Shown here one piece after another: positions 22,756 through 32,010 of a stretch of 56,310 nucleotides of DNA. Source of the stretch: an uncultured Acidobacteriota bacterium (lineage in GTDB: Bacteria > Acidobacteriota > Vicinamibacteria > Vicinamibacterales > CAVVIG01); contig CADEDC010000036.1 of the NCBI GenBank assembly GCA_902825985.1, positions 1 to 56,310 on the forward strand, written 5' to 3'. A program made the position numbers and the translations under genes. Each line of letters opens with the position of its first letter. Position 1 is the first letter of the stretch. The notes beneath the pieces are model-generated. The model made no database searches and was not told the origin of the DNA. It was given only the letters and a program-made list of their open reading frames with translations.

Positions 22756-23787
22756 ATGCGCCGACCGTTTGATGCCGTCCTCGTCGTGTCGTTCGGCGGC
22801 CCCGAAGGCATGGCCGACATCCGTCCGTTCCTGGCGAACGTCCTGCGCGGCCGGCGCATTCCGCCGGAACGCATCGAGGAGGTGGCGAGGCACTACGAGG
22901 ATTTCGGCGGCGTGTCACCGCTGACGGCGATCACGCGGCGTCAAGTGGCCGGCCTGGCAACCCGCCTGACGGCGCACGGACTCGACCTGCCGGTCTACCT
23001 CGGGATGCGCAACTGGCACCCGTTGCTGCCCGACACGCTGGGCCAGATGGCGCAGGATGGCGTCCGGCGCGCCATCGGTTTCATCTGCGCCGCGCATCGG
23101 TCCTATTCGAGCTGCACCCAATACAAGCAGAACGTGACCGACGCGCGCGGCGAGCTGGTCACGGCCGGTGGTGCGGACGTCGAGGTCACCTACGTCCGCG
23201 ACTGGCACACGCATCCCGGCTTCGTCGAGGCCAACGTCGCGCACATTCACGAGGCGCGTGCCAGGCTGCCGGAGGGGGTGCGTGACGTCGCCCGGGTCAT
23301 CTTCACGGCACACAGCATCCCGCTGTCGATGAGTTCGGTCGCGCGCTACCAGCTGCAGTTGCAGGAATCGGCGCGGGCCGTCGCCGATCGCCTCGGCGTC
23401 CGCGACTGGGCCCTGGTGTTTCAGAGCCGTAGCGGCCGTCCTGGCGATCCGTGGCTCGAGCCGGACGTCTGCGACTACCTGCGCGCCGAAGGCGCGAAGA
23501 ACCTCAGGTCGGCGATTCTCTGTCCGATCGGCTTCCTCTGCGATCACATCGAGGTGCTCTACGATCTCGACCACGAGGCCCGGCAGGTGGCGGAGGCGAT
23601 CGAGCTGCCGATGGTGCGTGCCGAGTCGGTGAACGACGATCCGATGTTCCTCGACACGATGGCCGACATGGTGCTCGAGACCTATCGACGCTACGAGCGC
23701 GGGCGGCCGCTGCCGATGGTGTCCGCGGTCGCACCGGAACGCCACGAAGGTCCACCGCTGCATCGCGGCGGACCGCCGCCGCGCTGA
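22756..23787 (+). CDS. hemH: Ferrochelatase
   Basis: Inserts Fe2+ into porphyrin in haem synthesis. The 343-residue product has the family order: VVSFGGPEGMADIRPFLANV at the N-terminus, GFICAAHRSYSSCTQY, the active-site histidine in FTAHSIPLSM, QSRSGRPGDPWLEPD, and GFLCDHIEVLYDLD with the second catalytic acidic residue. No membrane segment is present. The last 30 residues are His/Pro/Gly rich and extra to the family. Whether it uses protoporphyrin or coproporphyrin cannot be told from sequence alone. It lies in tandem with the small exported protein gene. Confidence 0.93.
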   Translation: MRRPFDAVLVVSFGGPEGMADIRPFLANVLRGRRIPPERIEEVARHYEDFGGVSPLTAITRRQVAGLATRLTAHGLDLPVYLGMRNWHPLLPDTLGQMAQDGVRRAIGFICAAHRSYSSCTQYKQNVTDARGELVTAGGADVEVTYVRDWHTHPGFVEANVAHIHEARARLPEGVRDVARVIFTAHSIPLSMSSVARYQLQLQESARAVADRLGVRDWALVFQSRSGRPGDPWLEPDVCDYLRAEGAKNLRSAILCPIGFLCDHIEVLYDLDHEARQVAEAIELPMVRAESVNDDPMFLDTMADMVLETYRRYERGRPLPMVSAVAPERHEGPPLHRGGPPPR

Positions 23788-23865
23788 GACGTCGGCTCGG
23801 ACGGCGACGGGCGACGCCCGAGCCACGCGCCGCGGCGGTCGGCGTGACCCGGGACGGCTGGCGCG

Positions 23866-24372
23866 TCAGTCGCGCGTGATCTTGACCGAGTCGATGGTGA
23901 TCGGCGTCACCGGGCGGTCGTTGCGCGTCGGTGCGATCCCGATCTTCTTGATCACGTCGAGCCCGTCGACCACCTCGCCGAAGACGCTGTGCCGGTTGTC
24001 GAGCCACGGCGTCGCCGCGAGCGTGATGAAGAACTGGCTGCCGTTGGTGTTCGGTCCGGAATTAGCCATCGACAGGACGCCGGCGCCGCGATGCTTCAGC
24101 TTGGGGCTGAACTCGTCCTCGAACGTATAGCCGGGTCCGCCGGTGCCCTGACCGGCCGGGCAGCCGCCCTGGATCATGAAGCCATCGATGACCCGGTGGA
24201 ATATCAGTCCGTCATAGAACGGCCGGGTGACCTTCTGGCGGGTCTTCGGATCGACGAATTCCTTCGTGCCTTCCGCCAATCCGACGAAATTGGCCACCGT
24301 GTTCGGGGCGTCCTCGTCGAACAGGCGAATCGTGAAGGCGCCGAGGCTCGTCGTGAAATGCGCATGCAACAT
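23866..24372 (-). CDS. Cytoplasmic cyclophilin-type peptidyl-prolyl isomerase
   Basis: From ATG at 24372 the 168-residue protein is a single cyclophilin domain without signal peptide: [52 protein letters not shown] and [13 protein letters not shown]. The catalytic arginine (FHRV), the QFF motif and the histidine in RHSVFG are present. ATG at 24372 is chosen because upstream residues do not belong to the fold. It is divergent from a second, exported cyclophilin. Confidence 0.92.
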   Translation of the reverse strand: MLHAHFTTSLGAFTIRLFDEDAPNTVANFVGLAEGTKEFVDPKTRQKVTRPFYDGLIFHRVIDGFMIQGGCPAGQGTGGPGYTFEDEFSPKLKHRGAGVLSMANSGPNTNGSQFFITLAATPWLDNRHSVFGEVVDGLDVIKKIGIAPTRNDRPVTPITIDSVKITRD

Positions 24373-24481
24373 TGATAGACTCTCTCTCAGTAGAGGGTTC
24401 GGGAGTGCCGGTGGTGCCATCATACCGCCCTGCCGGCCGGGCACACAGATTCAGAGCAATCCCGTTGAGGAGGACCGTTTC

Positions 24482-25135
24482 ATGAGACTGCAATCGTTCA
24501 TCACGGGCGCGGCCGCCCTGGCGCTCGCGGTGACTGCGGCCGTCACGCTCGTCGCCCAGGAGAATCCGAAGCTGCGCAACCCGCTGGCGCTCGTCGAAGA
24601 GGGACCGGCGCTGTGGAAGGCGAACTTCGATACCACCAAGGGCGCGTTCGTCATCGAAGTGCACCGTGACTGGGCGCCGCGCGGCGCCGACCGCTTCTAC
24701 AACCTCGTGAAGAACGGGTTCTACACCGACGTGCGCTTCTTCCGCGTCATTCCCGGGTTCATGGCGCAGTTCGGCATCCACGGCACGCCGGACGTGGCCA
24801 AGCTGTGGCAGACCTCGCGCATCAACGACGATCCGGTGAAGCAGAGCAACCGCCGCGGCTACGTCACCTTCGCCACCGCCGGTCCGAACACCCGGACGAC
24901 GCAGCTGTTCATCAACTTCGGCGACAACGTCGCGCTCGACAAGCAGGGCTTCGCGCCGTTCGGCCGTGTCCTCAGCGGGATGGACGTGGTCGACAAGATT
25001 TACAGCGGCTACGGCGAGGGGGCGCCGCGCGGTCGCGGTCCCGATCAGGGGCGCCTGCAGAGCGAAGGCAATGCCTACCTGGCCAAGGAGTTTCCCCGTC
25101 TCGACGTCATCAAGGGCGTGACGATCTCACAGTGA
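24482..25135 (+). CDS. Exported cyclophilin-type peptidyl-prolyl isomerase
   Basis: The 217-residue protein has a signal peptide (MRLQSFITGAAALALAVTAA, cut near VAQE) and a cyclophilin domain: DWAPRGADRFYNLVKNGFY, VRFFRVIPGFMAQFG, ATAGPNTRTTQLFINFGDN and FAPFGRVLSGMDVVD. The FFRV arginine and the QLFINF motif are kept, but the WHSV-type loop is replaced by DKQGFAPFG. GAGGAGG lies seven bases before ATG at 24482. It acts in the periplasm, opposite to its cytoplasmic neighbour. Confidence 0.92.
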   Translation: MRLQSFITGAAALALAVTAAVTLVAQENPKLRNPLALVEEGPALWKANFDTTKGAFVIEVHRDWAPRGADRFYNLVKNGFYTDVRFFRVIPGFMAQFGIHGTPDVAKLWQTSRINDDPVKQSNRRGYVTFATAGPNTRTTQLFINFGDNVALDKQGFAPFGRVLSGMDVVDKIYSGYGEGAPRGRGPDQGRLQSEGNAYLAKEFPRLDVIKGVTISQ

Positions 25136-25220
25136 TGCGCCGGCCGGCCCGGGCGGTTCACGTCTCGCGACCTGAGCCGCCCGGCCGGCCTGGTACCCGC
25201 CCTGCATCTCGCAGAGTTCC

Positions 25221-27470
25221 GTGCCCGTAGAACCCGCCATGCCGCCTCAAACACCGCTGCCGCCACCCGCGCAACCGGTCGTGATCGACACACCGTTCCT
25301 CGCGGTCGCGGAAGGGCGATCGGCTGATCCGTTCGCCGTCCTCGGGCCGCATCGCCTGGATGCTGCGCGCCTGGTCATCCGCACCGTGCAGCCGGCGGCC
25401 ACCCAGGTGGAGGTCCGGATGAGCGGCAGCCTGCTGCCGATGGCCCGGCGGCTGGAACCCGGCCTGTTCGAGCTGGTGACGCCGCTGCCGGCGTCGGCCG
25501 ACCTGCCCGACTACCGCCTGCGCGTCACGTTCTCCGCCACGCACGTCGTCGAGATCGACGACCCGTATCGCTACGGCCAGGTGTTTTCCAGCTTCGATCT
25601 GCACCTGTTCGGCGAAGGGACGCTGAACCGCGCCTTCGAGCGGTTCGGCGCGCATCGCGTCCGCATCGGGACCACCAGCGGCGTCCATTTCGCGGTGTGG
25701 GCGCCGAACGCCCAGCGCGTCAGCGTCGTCGGCGATGTCAACGGCTGGGACGGTCGCGTCCATCCGATGCGGCAGCTGTTGCCGTCGGGGGTCTGGGAAC
25801 TGTTCCTGCCCGATCTGGCGGACGGCGAAAAATACAAGTTCGAGATCCGGACGCATGCCGGTCACCTGCTGAAGAAGAGCGATCCGTACGGCTTCTTCTT
25901 CGAGGTGCCGCCGCAGACGGCGGCAGTGGTCCGCGACATCGGCGGCTACACCTGGACCGACGGCGACTGGATGGCGTGCCGGGCGGATCGCCGCGACTGG
26001 CTCGACGAGCCGATGGCGGTCTACGAAGTGCACCTCGGTTCGTGGGCGCGGGTGCCGGAAGAGGGCAACCGGTCGCTGACCTACCGCGAGCTCGCCCATC
26101 GCCTGCCGCACTACGTCCGCGACCTCGGCTTCACCCACATCGAGCTGCTGCCGGTGATGGAACATCCGTTCTCCGGTTCGTGGGGCTATCAGGTGCTCGG
26201 CTTCTTTGCGCCGACCAGCCGCTTCGGTCCGCCGGAGGACTTCAAGTACTTCGTCGACGCCTGCCATCGCGCCGGCCTCGGCGTGATACTCGACTGGGTG
26301 CCCGGACACTTCCCGAAGGACGAGCACGGCCTCGCCCGCTTCGACGGCACGGCGCTCTACGAGCATGCCGACCCGCGGCAGGGCGAACACCAGGACTGGG
26401 GCACGCTGATCTTCAACTACGGCCGCAACGAGGTCCGCAACTTCCTGCTGTCGAACGCGCTGTTCTGGCTCGAGGAGTATCACATCGACGGCTTGCGGGT
26501 CGACGCGGTGGCGTCGATGCTCTACCTCGACTACTCGCGCCGCGACGGCGAGTGGGTGCCGAATCGGCACGGCGGTCGCGAGAACCTCGAAGCGATCGAT
26601 TTCCTGCAGCAGCTGAACGTGTTGACCCATGGCGAACATCCGGGCACGCTGACGGCGGCAGAGGAGTCGACGGCGTGGCCCGGCGTCAGCCGCCCGGTGC
26701 ATCTCGGCGGTCTCGGCTTCACCTACAAGTGGAACATGGGGTGGATGCACGACATGCTCCAGTACGCCCATGAAGACCCGGTCCACCGACGGTGGCATCA
26801 CAACCTCGTGACGTTCTCGATGCTGTACGCCTTCACCGAGAACTTCGTCCTGCCGCTGTCGCACGACGAGGTGGTGCACGGCAAGGGTGCGCTGCTCGAC
26901 AAGATGCCGGGCGATGCCTGGCAGCGCTACGCCACGCTGCGGACGTTCTACGGCTACATGTGGGCGCATCCCGGCAAGAAGCTGCTGTTCATGGGCGGCG
27001 AGTTCGGCCAGTGGCGCGAGTGGAATCACGACAACAGCCTCGACTGGCACCTGCTCGACGATCCGCCGCACGAGGGGATGCGGAAGTTCGTCCAGGCGCT
27101 GAACTGGCACTATCGCGCCGAGCCGGCGCTGCACGAGTGCGACTTCACGCCGGACGGATTCCGCTGGATCGACTGCAACGACAACGAGAACAGCGTCGTC
27201 TCGTTCGTGCGCTACGCGAAGGATCCGCGTGAGGCGGTCGTGCTGGTGTTCAACTTCACGCCGGTGCCGAGGGTCGAGTACCGCATCGGCGTGCCGGCGC
27301 CGGGGTTCTACGGCGAGCTGCTCAACAGCGACGCTGCCGCCTTCGGCGGCAGCAACGTCGGGAACGGCGGCGGCGTCGCGAGCTGCCCGGTTCCGGCGCA
27401 CGGCTTCAACCAGTCCATCGCGCTGACCGTACCGCCGCTCGGCTGCCTGCTGCTCAAGAAACGAGACTGA
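25221..27470 (+). CDS. glgB: 1,4-alpha-glucan branching enzyme
   Basis: GH13 enzyme that makes alpha-1,6 branches in glycogen. Residues 25-120 form the N1 carbohydrate-binding module found in long GlgB types. Next are the CBM48 module ([20 protein letters not shown]) and the barrel with [36 protein letters not shown] (nucleophile Asp428), [13 protein letters not shown] and [15 protein letters not shown], then the C-terminal sandwich. The 749-residue length matches the E. coli type. GTG at 25221 or ATG at 25239 can start it; neither has a strong ribosome site. No other glg gene is in the window. Confidence 0.95.
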   Translation: MPVEPAMPPQTPLPPPAQPVVIDTPFLAVAEGRSADPFAVLGPHRLDAARLVIRTVQPAATQVEVRMSGSLLPMARRLEPGLFELVTPLPASADLPDYRLRVTFSATHVVEIDDPYRYGQVFSSFDLHLFGEGTLNRAFERFGAHRVRIGTTSGVHFAVWAPNAQRVSVVGDVNGWDGRVHPMRQLLPSGVWELFLPDLADGEKYKFEIRTHAGHLLKKSDPYGFFFEVPPQTAAVVRDIGGYTWTDGDWMACRADRRDWLDEPMAVYEVHLGSWARVPEEGNRSLTYRELAHRLPHYVRDLGFTHIELLPVMEHPFSGSWGYQVLGFFAPTSRFGPPEDFKYFVDACHRAGLGVILDWVPGHFPKDEHGLARFDGTALYEHADPRQGEHQDWGTLIFNYGRNEVRNFLLSNALFWLEEYHIDGLRVDAVASMLYLDYSRRDGEWVPNRHGGRENLEAIDFLQQLNVLTHGEHPGTLTAAEESTAWPGVSRPVHLGGLGFTYKWNMGWMHDMLQYAHEDPVHRRWHHNLVTFSMLYAFTENFVLPLSHDEVVHGKGALLDKMPGDAWQRYATLRTFYGYMWAHPGKKLLFMGGEFGQWREWNHDNSLDWHLLDDPPHEGMRKFVQALNWHYRAEPALHECDFTPDGFRWIDCNDNENSVVSFVRYAKDPREAVVLVFNFTPVPRVEYRIGVPAPGFYGELLNSDAAAFGGSNVGNGGGVASCPVPAHGFNQSIALTVPPLGCLLLKKRD

Positions 27471-27481
27471 CCGAGCCGGCG

Positions 27482-28657
27482 ATGACCGTGTCTCCACGAG
27501 CGCTCGCCGTCGTCCTCGTGACGCTCGGCACGTTCACCGATCTGCTGGCCTATTCGATCGCCGTGCCGGTGCTGCCCGACATCACGGGCCGTCTCGGCGC
27601 GTCGCCGACGACCATCGGGCTGCTGTTCGCCTCGTTCGGCGTCACCCTGCTCGCCGTGTCGGTGCCGGTCGGCAGGCTGTCCGATCGCATCGGCCGCCGG
27701 CTGCCGCTCGTCATCGGCATGGCCATCCTCGCCGCGTCGACGATGCTCTTCGCGTTCGCGCAGACGCTGCCCTGGCTGTTCGTGGCGCGGCTGCTGCAGG
27801 GTGCCGCCGATGCCATCACGTGGGGCGTCGGGTTCGCGCTCGTCGCCGACCTGTACACCGCGGCGGAGCGCGGCCGGGTGATGGGCCTGGTGATGTCCGG
27901 CTCGAACCTCGGCTTCATGCTCGGGCCGTCGATCGGCGGCTGGCTCTACGAGTCCGGTGGGCCGCAGGTGCCGTTCCTGCTCGTCACGGCGCTCGCCGTC
28001 CTTGGCGTGGCCGGCTTCCTGTGGATACCGCTGCCGCCGCCAGGCGGCGTCCGCGAGGACGTGCCCTTCCACACGCTCGTCCGATCGCCCGACATCGCCG
28101 CCTGCGCCGTCGTCCTCGTCGTGGTCTCGGGGACGATGTCGATGTTCGAGCCGGTGCTGGCGCTGCATCTGTCGTCCGAACTGGGCCTGACGCCCGGCCG
28201 GGTCGGCCTGGTGTTCGGGGTCGCGGCCGTTGCGTCAACCGTGCTGCACCCCGTCTACGGCCGTCTGGCCGATCGCGTCGGCGGCCGGCGGCTGATGATC
28301 CTCGGCATGGTCGTGGGGGCGGCAATCATGCCGTGGCTGGCGCGGGCCGAAACGTACGCGAGCGTTCTGACACTCTTCCTCGTGCAGGCCGGTGCGCTGT
28401 CCATGATCGTGACGCCGTCGCTCACCTACATGGCGGAGGCCGGCGTACGCGCCGGGGCGGCTTCGTTCGGCGTGTCGTACGGGCTTTACAACTTTGCCTG
28501 GGGCTGCGGCCTGCTTGCCGGACCGGCAGCCGGCGGCGCCTTGTACGAACGTCTGGGGCTTGCCCGGATGCTGCTCATCTGGCCGCTGTTCGTGCTGGTG
28601 ACCGCCGCCTGGTTCGTCGTCGCCGGACGACGGACGCGGAAGGGTGCGCCGCTATAA
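27482..28657 (+). CDS. Major facilitator superfamily transporter, drug-efflux type
   Basis: The 391-residue protein has about twelve membrane helices and the MFS loop motif GRLSDRIGRRLPLVIG between helices 2 and 3, with a second copy YGRLADRVGGRRLMILG in the C-terminal half. Antiporter motif C appears as GPSIGGWLYE in helix 5. This points to a proton-driven exporter of the DHA1 type; the substrate cannot be read. It starts 12 bases after the glgB stop, so it may be cotranscribed, although the functions are unrelated. Confidence 0.88.
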   Translation: MTVSPRALAVVLVTLGTFTDLLAYSIAVPVLPDITGRLGASPTTIGLLFASFGVTLLAVSVPVGRLSDRIGRRLPLVIGMAILAASTMLFAFAQTLPWLFVARLLQGAADAITWGVGFALVADLYTAAERGRVMGLVMSGSNLGFMLGPSIGGWLYESGGPQVPFLLVTALAVLGVAGFLWIPLPPPGGVREDVPFHTLVRSPDIAACAVVLVVVSGTMSMFEPVLALHLSSELGLTPGRVGLVFGVAAVASTVLHPVYGRLADRVGGRRLMILGMVVGAAIMPWLARAETYASVLTLFLVQAGALSMIVTPSLTYMAEAGVRAGAASFGVSYGLYNFAWGCGLLAGPAAGGALYERLGLARMLLIWPLFVLVTAAWFVVAGRRTRKGAPL

Positions 28658-28673
28658 TCGATCCATCGGAGGG
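28653..28673 (+). promoter_or_regulatory. -10 box TATAAT and ribosome site for the exported coiled-coil protein gene
   Basis: A perfect TATAAT (28653-28658) overlaps the end of the MFS gene. GGAGGG (28668-28673) is six bases before ATG at 28680. At the expected -35 spacing there is no TTGACA-like hexamer, so activation or an extended element may be needed. The leader would be about 15 bases. Confidence 0.5.
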
Positions 28674-28679
28674 TCCATC

Positions 28680-29723
28680 ATGATACGCACGCGTCTCGCC
28701 GCCGCGCTCACCCTGTGTCTGTGCGCCGGCCTCGGTTCGTCGCTGCTGGCCGACGTCCGCACGGAGGAGAAGACCCAGGTCCGCTTCGAGGGCGGAGTGG
28801 GGAAGGTCATCAACTTCTTCGCCGGCAAGGCCGCCAAGGAGGGGGTGAAGACGTCGGTTGCCGTCACGCAGAACCGGAAGGCGATGTTCGCCGATGCCGA
28901 CGGCACCATCGTGGACCTGGGTGAAGAGAAGGTCTACACCCTGGACATGAAGAAGAAGAACTACACCGTGACCACGTTTGCCGAGATGCGGAAGCGTCTC
29001 GAGGAAGCGCGCCGGAAGGCCGAAGAGGACGCACGGAAGGCCGCCGCACAGGACGGCAAGGCAGAGCAGGACGCGAAGAAGGACGAAGCGGCGCCGGAGA
29101 TGGAGGTCGACTTCGACGTGAAGGAGACCGGTCAGAAGAAGGCGCTCAACGGCTTCGACACCCGACAGGTGATCATGAGCATCACGCTGCGCGAGAAGGG
29201 GAAGACGCTCGAACAGAGCGGCGGCCTCATGCTGACCTCCGACATGTGGATGGCGCCGAGCGTCGCGGCGATGCGTGAGCTGGTCGACTTCGACATCCGC
29301 TACGCGAAGGCGCTCAACGGTCCGGAGACCTTCGGCGCGTCGGTGGAGCAGATGCAGGCGGCGCTTGCCGCCCATCCGCAGCTGAAGCAGGGGCTCGCGC
29401 GGATGGCCGAGGAGAGCAAGAAGCTGGACGGCACCGCGATCCTCACGACGACGACCATGGAGGCGGTGAAGTCGGCGGAGGCGCTCGCGGCTGAACAGCC
29501 GGGAGGGGCCGGGGCCGAGGACGCCGCGAGCACCCCGTCCAGCGTCGGCGGCCTCATCGGCGGCTTCGGTCGCCGCATGGCACGCAAGTCGGAGAACAAG
29601 GACGCCAGTGGTCCAAAGGCGCGCGCGGCGTTCATGACCATCACCAACGAGCGGCTGAGCATCTCGACCAACGTGTCAGCGGGCGACGTCGCGATCCCGG
29701 CCGGTTTCAAGGAGAACAGATAG
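28680..29723 (+). CDS. Exported protein of unknown function with charged coiled-coil segment
   Basis: The 347-residue protein has a signal peptide (MIRTRLAAALTLCLCAGLGS, cut near LLAD). Residues 20-100 are beta-rich (TQVRFEGGVGKVINFF, TIVDLGEEKVYTLDMKKKNY), like DUF4412-type outer-membrane-associated folds. Residues 100-140 are a highly charged helix (MRKRLEEARRKAEEDARKAA). The rest continues the beta-rich pattern with DTRQVIMSITLREKGK. I do not know its function. It has its own TATAAT promoter, and a large inverted array of 9-bp repeats follows the stop. Confidence 0.75.
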   Translation: MIRTRLAAALTLCLCAGLGSSLLADVRTEEKTQVRFEGGVGKVINFFAGKAAKEGVKTSVAVTQNRKAMFADADGTIVDLGEEKVYTLDMKKKNYTVTTFAEMRKRLEEARRKAEEDARKAAAQDGKAEQDAKKDEAAPEMEVDFDVKETGQKKALNGFDTRQVIMSITLREKGKTLEQSGGLMLTSDMWMAPSVAAMRELVDFDIRYAKALNGPETFGASVEQMQAALAAHPQLKQGLARMAEESKKLDGTAILTTTTMEAVKSAEALAAEQPGGAGAEDAASTPSSVGGLIGGFGRRMARKSENKDASGPKARAAFMTITNERLSISTNVSAGDVAIPAGFKENR

Positions 29724-29740
29724 GGTGCTTCTTAGGGCTG

Positions 29741-29898
29741 GTAGGCCGGGTAGGGCGGGTAGGGCGGGTAGGGCGGGTAGGGAAGAACACCGGCGCGCCT
29801 GGATTCGATGCCTTGCCTACCCGGCCTACCCGGCCTACCCGGCCTACCCGGCCTACCCGGCCTACCCGGCCTACCAGGCCCACCCGCGGCCTACCCGG
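29741..29898. repeat. Inverted pair of 9-bp tandem arrays (GTAGGSCGG and its complement)
   Basis: Positions 29741-29782 hold four units and a partial of GTAGGSCGG on the plus strand. From 29816 six uninterrupted CCTACCCGG units run to 29869, then imperfect copies to 29898. The two arms are complementary with 33 bases between, so the RNA can fold into a long hairpin after the exported protein gene. The same unit forms the array at 18459-18527. No other content is seen in 29724-29958. Confidence 0.85.
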
Positions 29899-29958
29899 CC
29901 TTGAAAAGAGAGGCAACCGGTTTGCATCGTCGCGGCAGGCAGCCCTGCTGCTGTTGGT

Positions 29959-32010
29959 GTGTCCACTCAGGAAGCGTCGCTCCCCACGCCTGATCCCGAC
30001 CTGTTGACGCGTCTTCGCAGCGAATTCGCTCTCAGTGTGGACCACGACGGGCGGATCACCTGGGCCGATCGGCTGGCCGAGGCGCTGCTCGGCGCGGCGG
30101 TGGGTATCCGGCTACCCGATTTGACCGACCCTGCAGCGGCCGACAAGGTGGGCGCCCTGCTCAACACCTGCCGCCTGTCTGCCGTCGACGGCTGGGAAGT
30201 TCCGCTCACCGTCCGGGGCGTCCCGTCCCCGGTCACCATCAAAGCTGAACCGATTCCTTCTGGCGCGTTGATCGTCGGCCGGCTCCTGAGGCGCGATGAC
30301 GAGCCGGCGCCGGGGCACCCCGCGACGGCGATGAACGAACTCGCGTCGCTGCACCGCGAGACCGAACGGCAGCAGCGTGAGCTGCTGCGCCGCGGCGAAG
30401 AGCTGACGCGCCTGAACCGCGACCTCGACGATTCGGAGCGCGGCGTGATGGCGCTGCACCAGGAGGTCGACGAGAAGTCGGACTCGCTGCGCCGCATCAC
30501 CGAAGTCAAGTCGCGCGTCGTCGCCAACGTGAGCCACGAGTTCCGGACGCCGCTCAACGCGATCATCGGCCTCTCGAGGATGCTCCTGTCCGGCGTCGAC
30601 GGCGACGTCACCAGCGAACAGCAGAAGCAGGTGAGCTTCATCCTGCGGAGCGCCGAGAGCCTCGCCGAGCTCGTCAACGACCTGCTCGATCTGTCGAAGA
30701 TCGAAGCCGGCAAGGTCGGCTTGCGGCCGAACCGGTTCCAGGTACCGGCGCTCTTCGCCGCGTTGCGCGGCATGTTCCGGCCGCTGCAGGCCGTCAGCGA
30801 CGTGCTGCTGACCTTCGATAGCGACGACGATCTCGGCGAGCTCGACACCGACGAAGGCAAGGTGTCGCAGATCCTCAAGAACCTGGTCGTCAACGCGATG
30901 AAGTTCACCGAACGCGGCAGCGTGCGGGTCGCGGCGACGGCCGGGCCCGAGGGCACCGTGCAGTTCACGGTCAGCGACACCGGCATCGGCATCCGCGACG
31001 AGGATCAGGAGCGCATCTTCGAGGAGTTCGCGCAGATCGACCATCCGCTGCAGCGGAAAGTGAAGGGCACCGGCCTCGGCCTCTCCCTGTCGCGTCGCCT
31101 CGCCGAGATTCTCGGCGGCACGCTCACCGTCAAGAGCTCGCCCGGGTTCGGGTCGACCTTCACGCTGTCGGTGCCGCGCCTGCATCCGGAAGTCCAGGAG
31201 ATGGCGCGCCTCGCGGTGCGCAACGCCGCGCCGCAGCCGGGAAAGCCGCCGATTCTCGTGGTCGAGGACGATCGCCAGACGCTGTTCCTGTACGAGAAGT
31301 ATCTGAGCCACAGCGGCTTCCAGATCGTTCCGGCCCGCACGGTGGAAGAGGCGCGCCTCGCCCTGGCGCGCATCACGCCGATCGCGATCGTGCTCGACGT
31401 GATGCTCGAGGGCGAGACGTCGTGGGCGCTGCTGGCCGAGCTGAAGTCGCATCCGGCTACCCGCGACGTGCCGATCCTGGTGGTGACGGTCACCAACCGC
31501 GAGCAGAAGGCGCGTGCCCTCGGCGCCGACGAGTTCGTCATCAAGCCGCTCGATCGCGAGTGGCTGACGCGCAAGCTGTCGGCGCTGGCCCGGCGCCGCG
31601 GCCCGATCACGCGCATCCTGGTGATCGACGACGACGAAGTGGCCCGCTACATGGTGACGCGGCTGCTCTCCAACACCAGCTATCAGGTCATCGAGGCGGC
31701 CGACGGCGAAGCCGGCGTCCAACTGGCGCGCCAGCACCGCCCGCAGGTCATCTTCCTGGATTTCGTGCTTCCCGGCATGACCGCCTTCGACGTCCTCGAC
31801 GAACTGAAGCTGGACTCGGCGACGCGCAACATCCCGGTGATCATCCACACGTCGCACAGTCTGGCCGACGACGAGCGCCGCCGGCTCGGCGATGATGCCG
31901 CCGCCATCCTGCCGAAGCAGAACCTGAACCGGGAAGTCGCGCTCGGTCGCATCCGCGACGTCCTCGTGAAGAGCGGGCTGGCGGTGTCGGAGGATCCGCG
32001 GGGTGCCTGA
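29959..32010 (+). CDS. Hybrid sensor histidine kinase with PAS-like input and two receiver domains
   Basis: The 683-residue soluble protein has a PAS-like N-terminus (residues 15-110), a coiled coil (about 120-185), and HisKA with phospho-acceptor His193 in VSHEFRTPLNAIIGLSRML. The HATPase domain carries VNAMKFT, DTGIGI and GTGLGLSLSRRLAE. Two receiver domains follow, with Asp480 in IVLDVMLEG and Asp601 in IFLDFVLPG. The second receiver lacks the usual KP lysine context (PKQNLN instead). There are no membrane helices, so it senses a cytoplasmic cue or a partner. The start is GTG at 29959. It overlaps the next kinase by eight bases. Confidence 0.9.
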   Translation: MSTQEASLPTPDPDLLTRLRSEFALSVDHDGRITWADRLAEALLGAAVGIRLPDLTDPAAADKVGALLNTCRLSAVDGWEVPLTVRGVPSPVTIKAEPIPSGALIVGRLLRRDDEPAPGHPATAMNELASLHRETERQQRELLRRGEELTRLNRDLDDSERGVMALHQEVDEKSDSLRRITEVKSRVVANVSHEFRTPLNAIIGLSRMLLSGVDGDVTSEQQKQVSFILRSAESLAELVNDLLDLSKIEAGKVGLRPNRFQVPALFAALRGMFRPLQAVSDVLLTFDSDDDLGELDTDEGKVSQILKNLVVNAMKFTERGSVRVAATAGPEGTVQFTVSDTGIGIRDEDQERIFEEFAQIDHPLQRKVKGTGLGLSLSRRLAEILGGTLTVKSSPGFGSTFTLSVPRLHPEVQEMARLAVRNAAPQPGKPPILVVEDDRQTLFLYEKYLSHSGFQIVPARTVEEARLALARITPIAIVLDVMLEGETSWALLAELKSHPATRDVPILVVTVTNREQKARALGADEFVIKPLDREWLTRKLSALARRRGPITRILVIDDDEVARYMVTRLLSNTSYQVIEAADGEAGVQLARQHRPQVIFLDFVLPGMTAFDVLDELKLDSATRNIPVIIHTSHSLADDERRRLGDDAAAILPKQNLNREVALGRIRDVLVKSGLAVSEDPRGA

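Noticed and set aside
25158..27497. 779-codon minus-strand frame opposite glgB
   Set aside because: It is the mirror of the branching enzyme gene and has no recognisable domain; glgB has all GH13 motifs.
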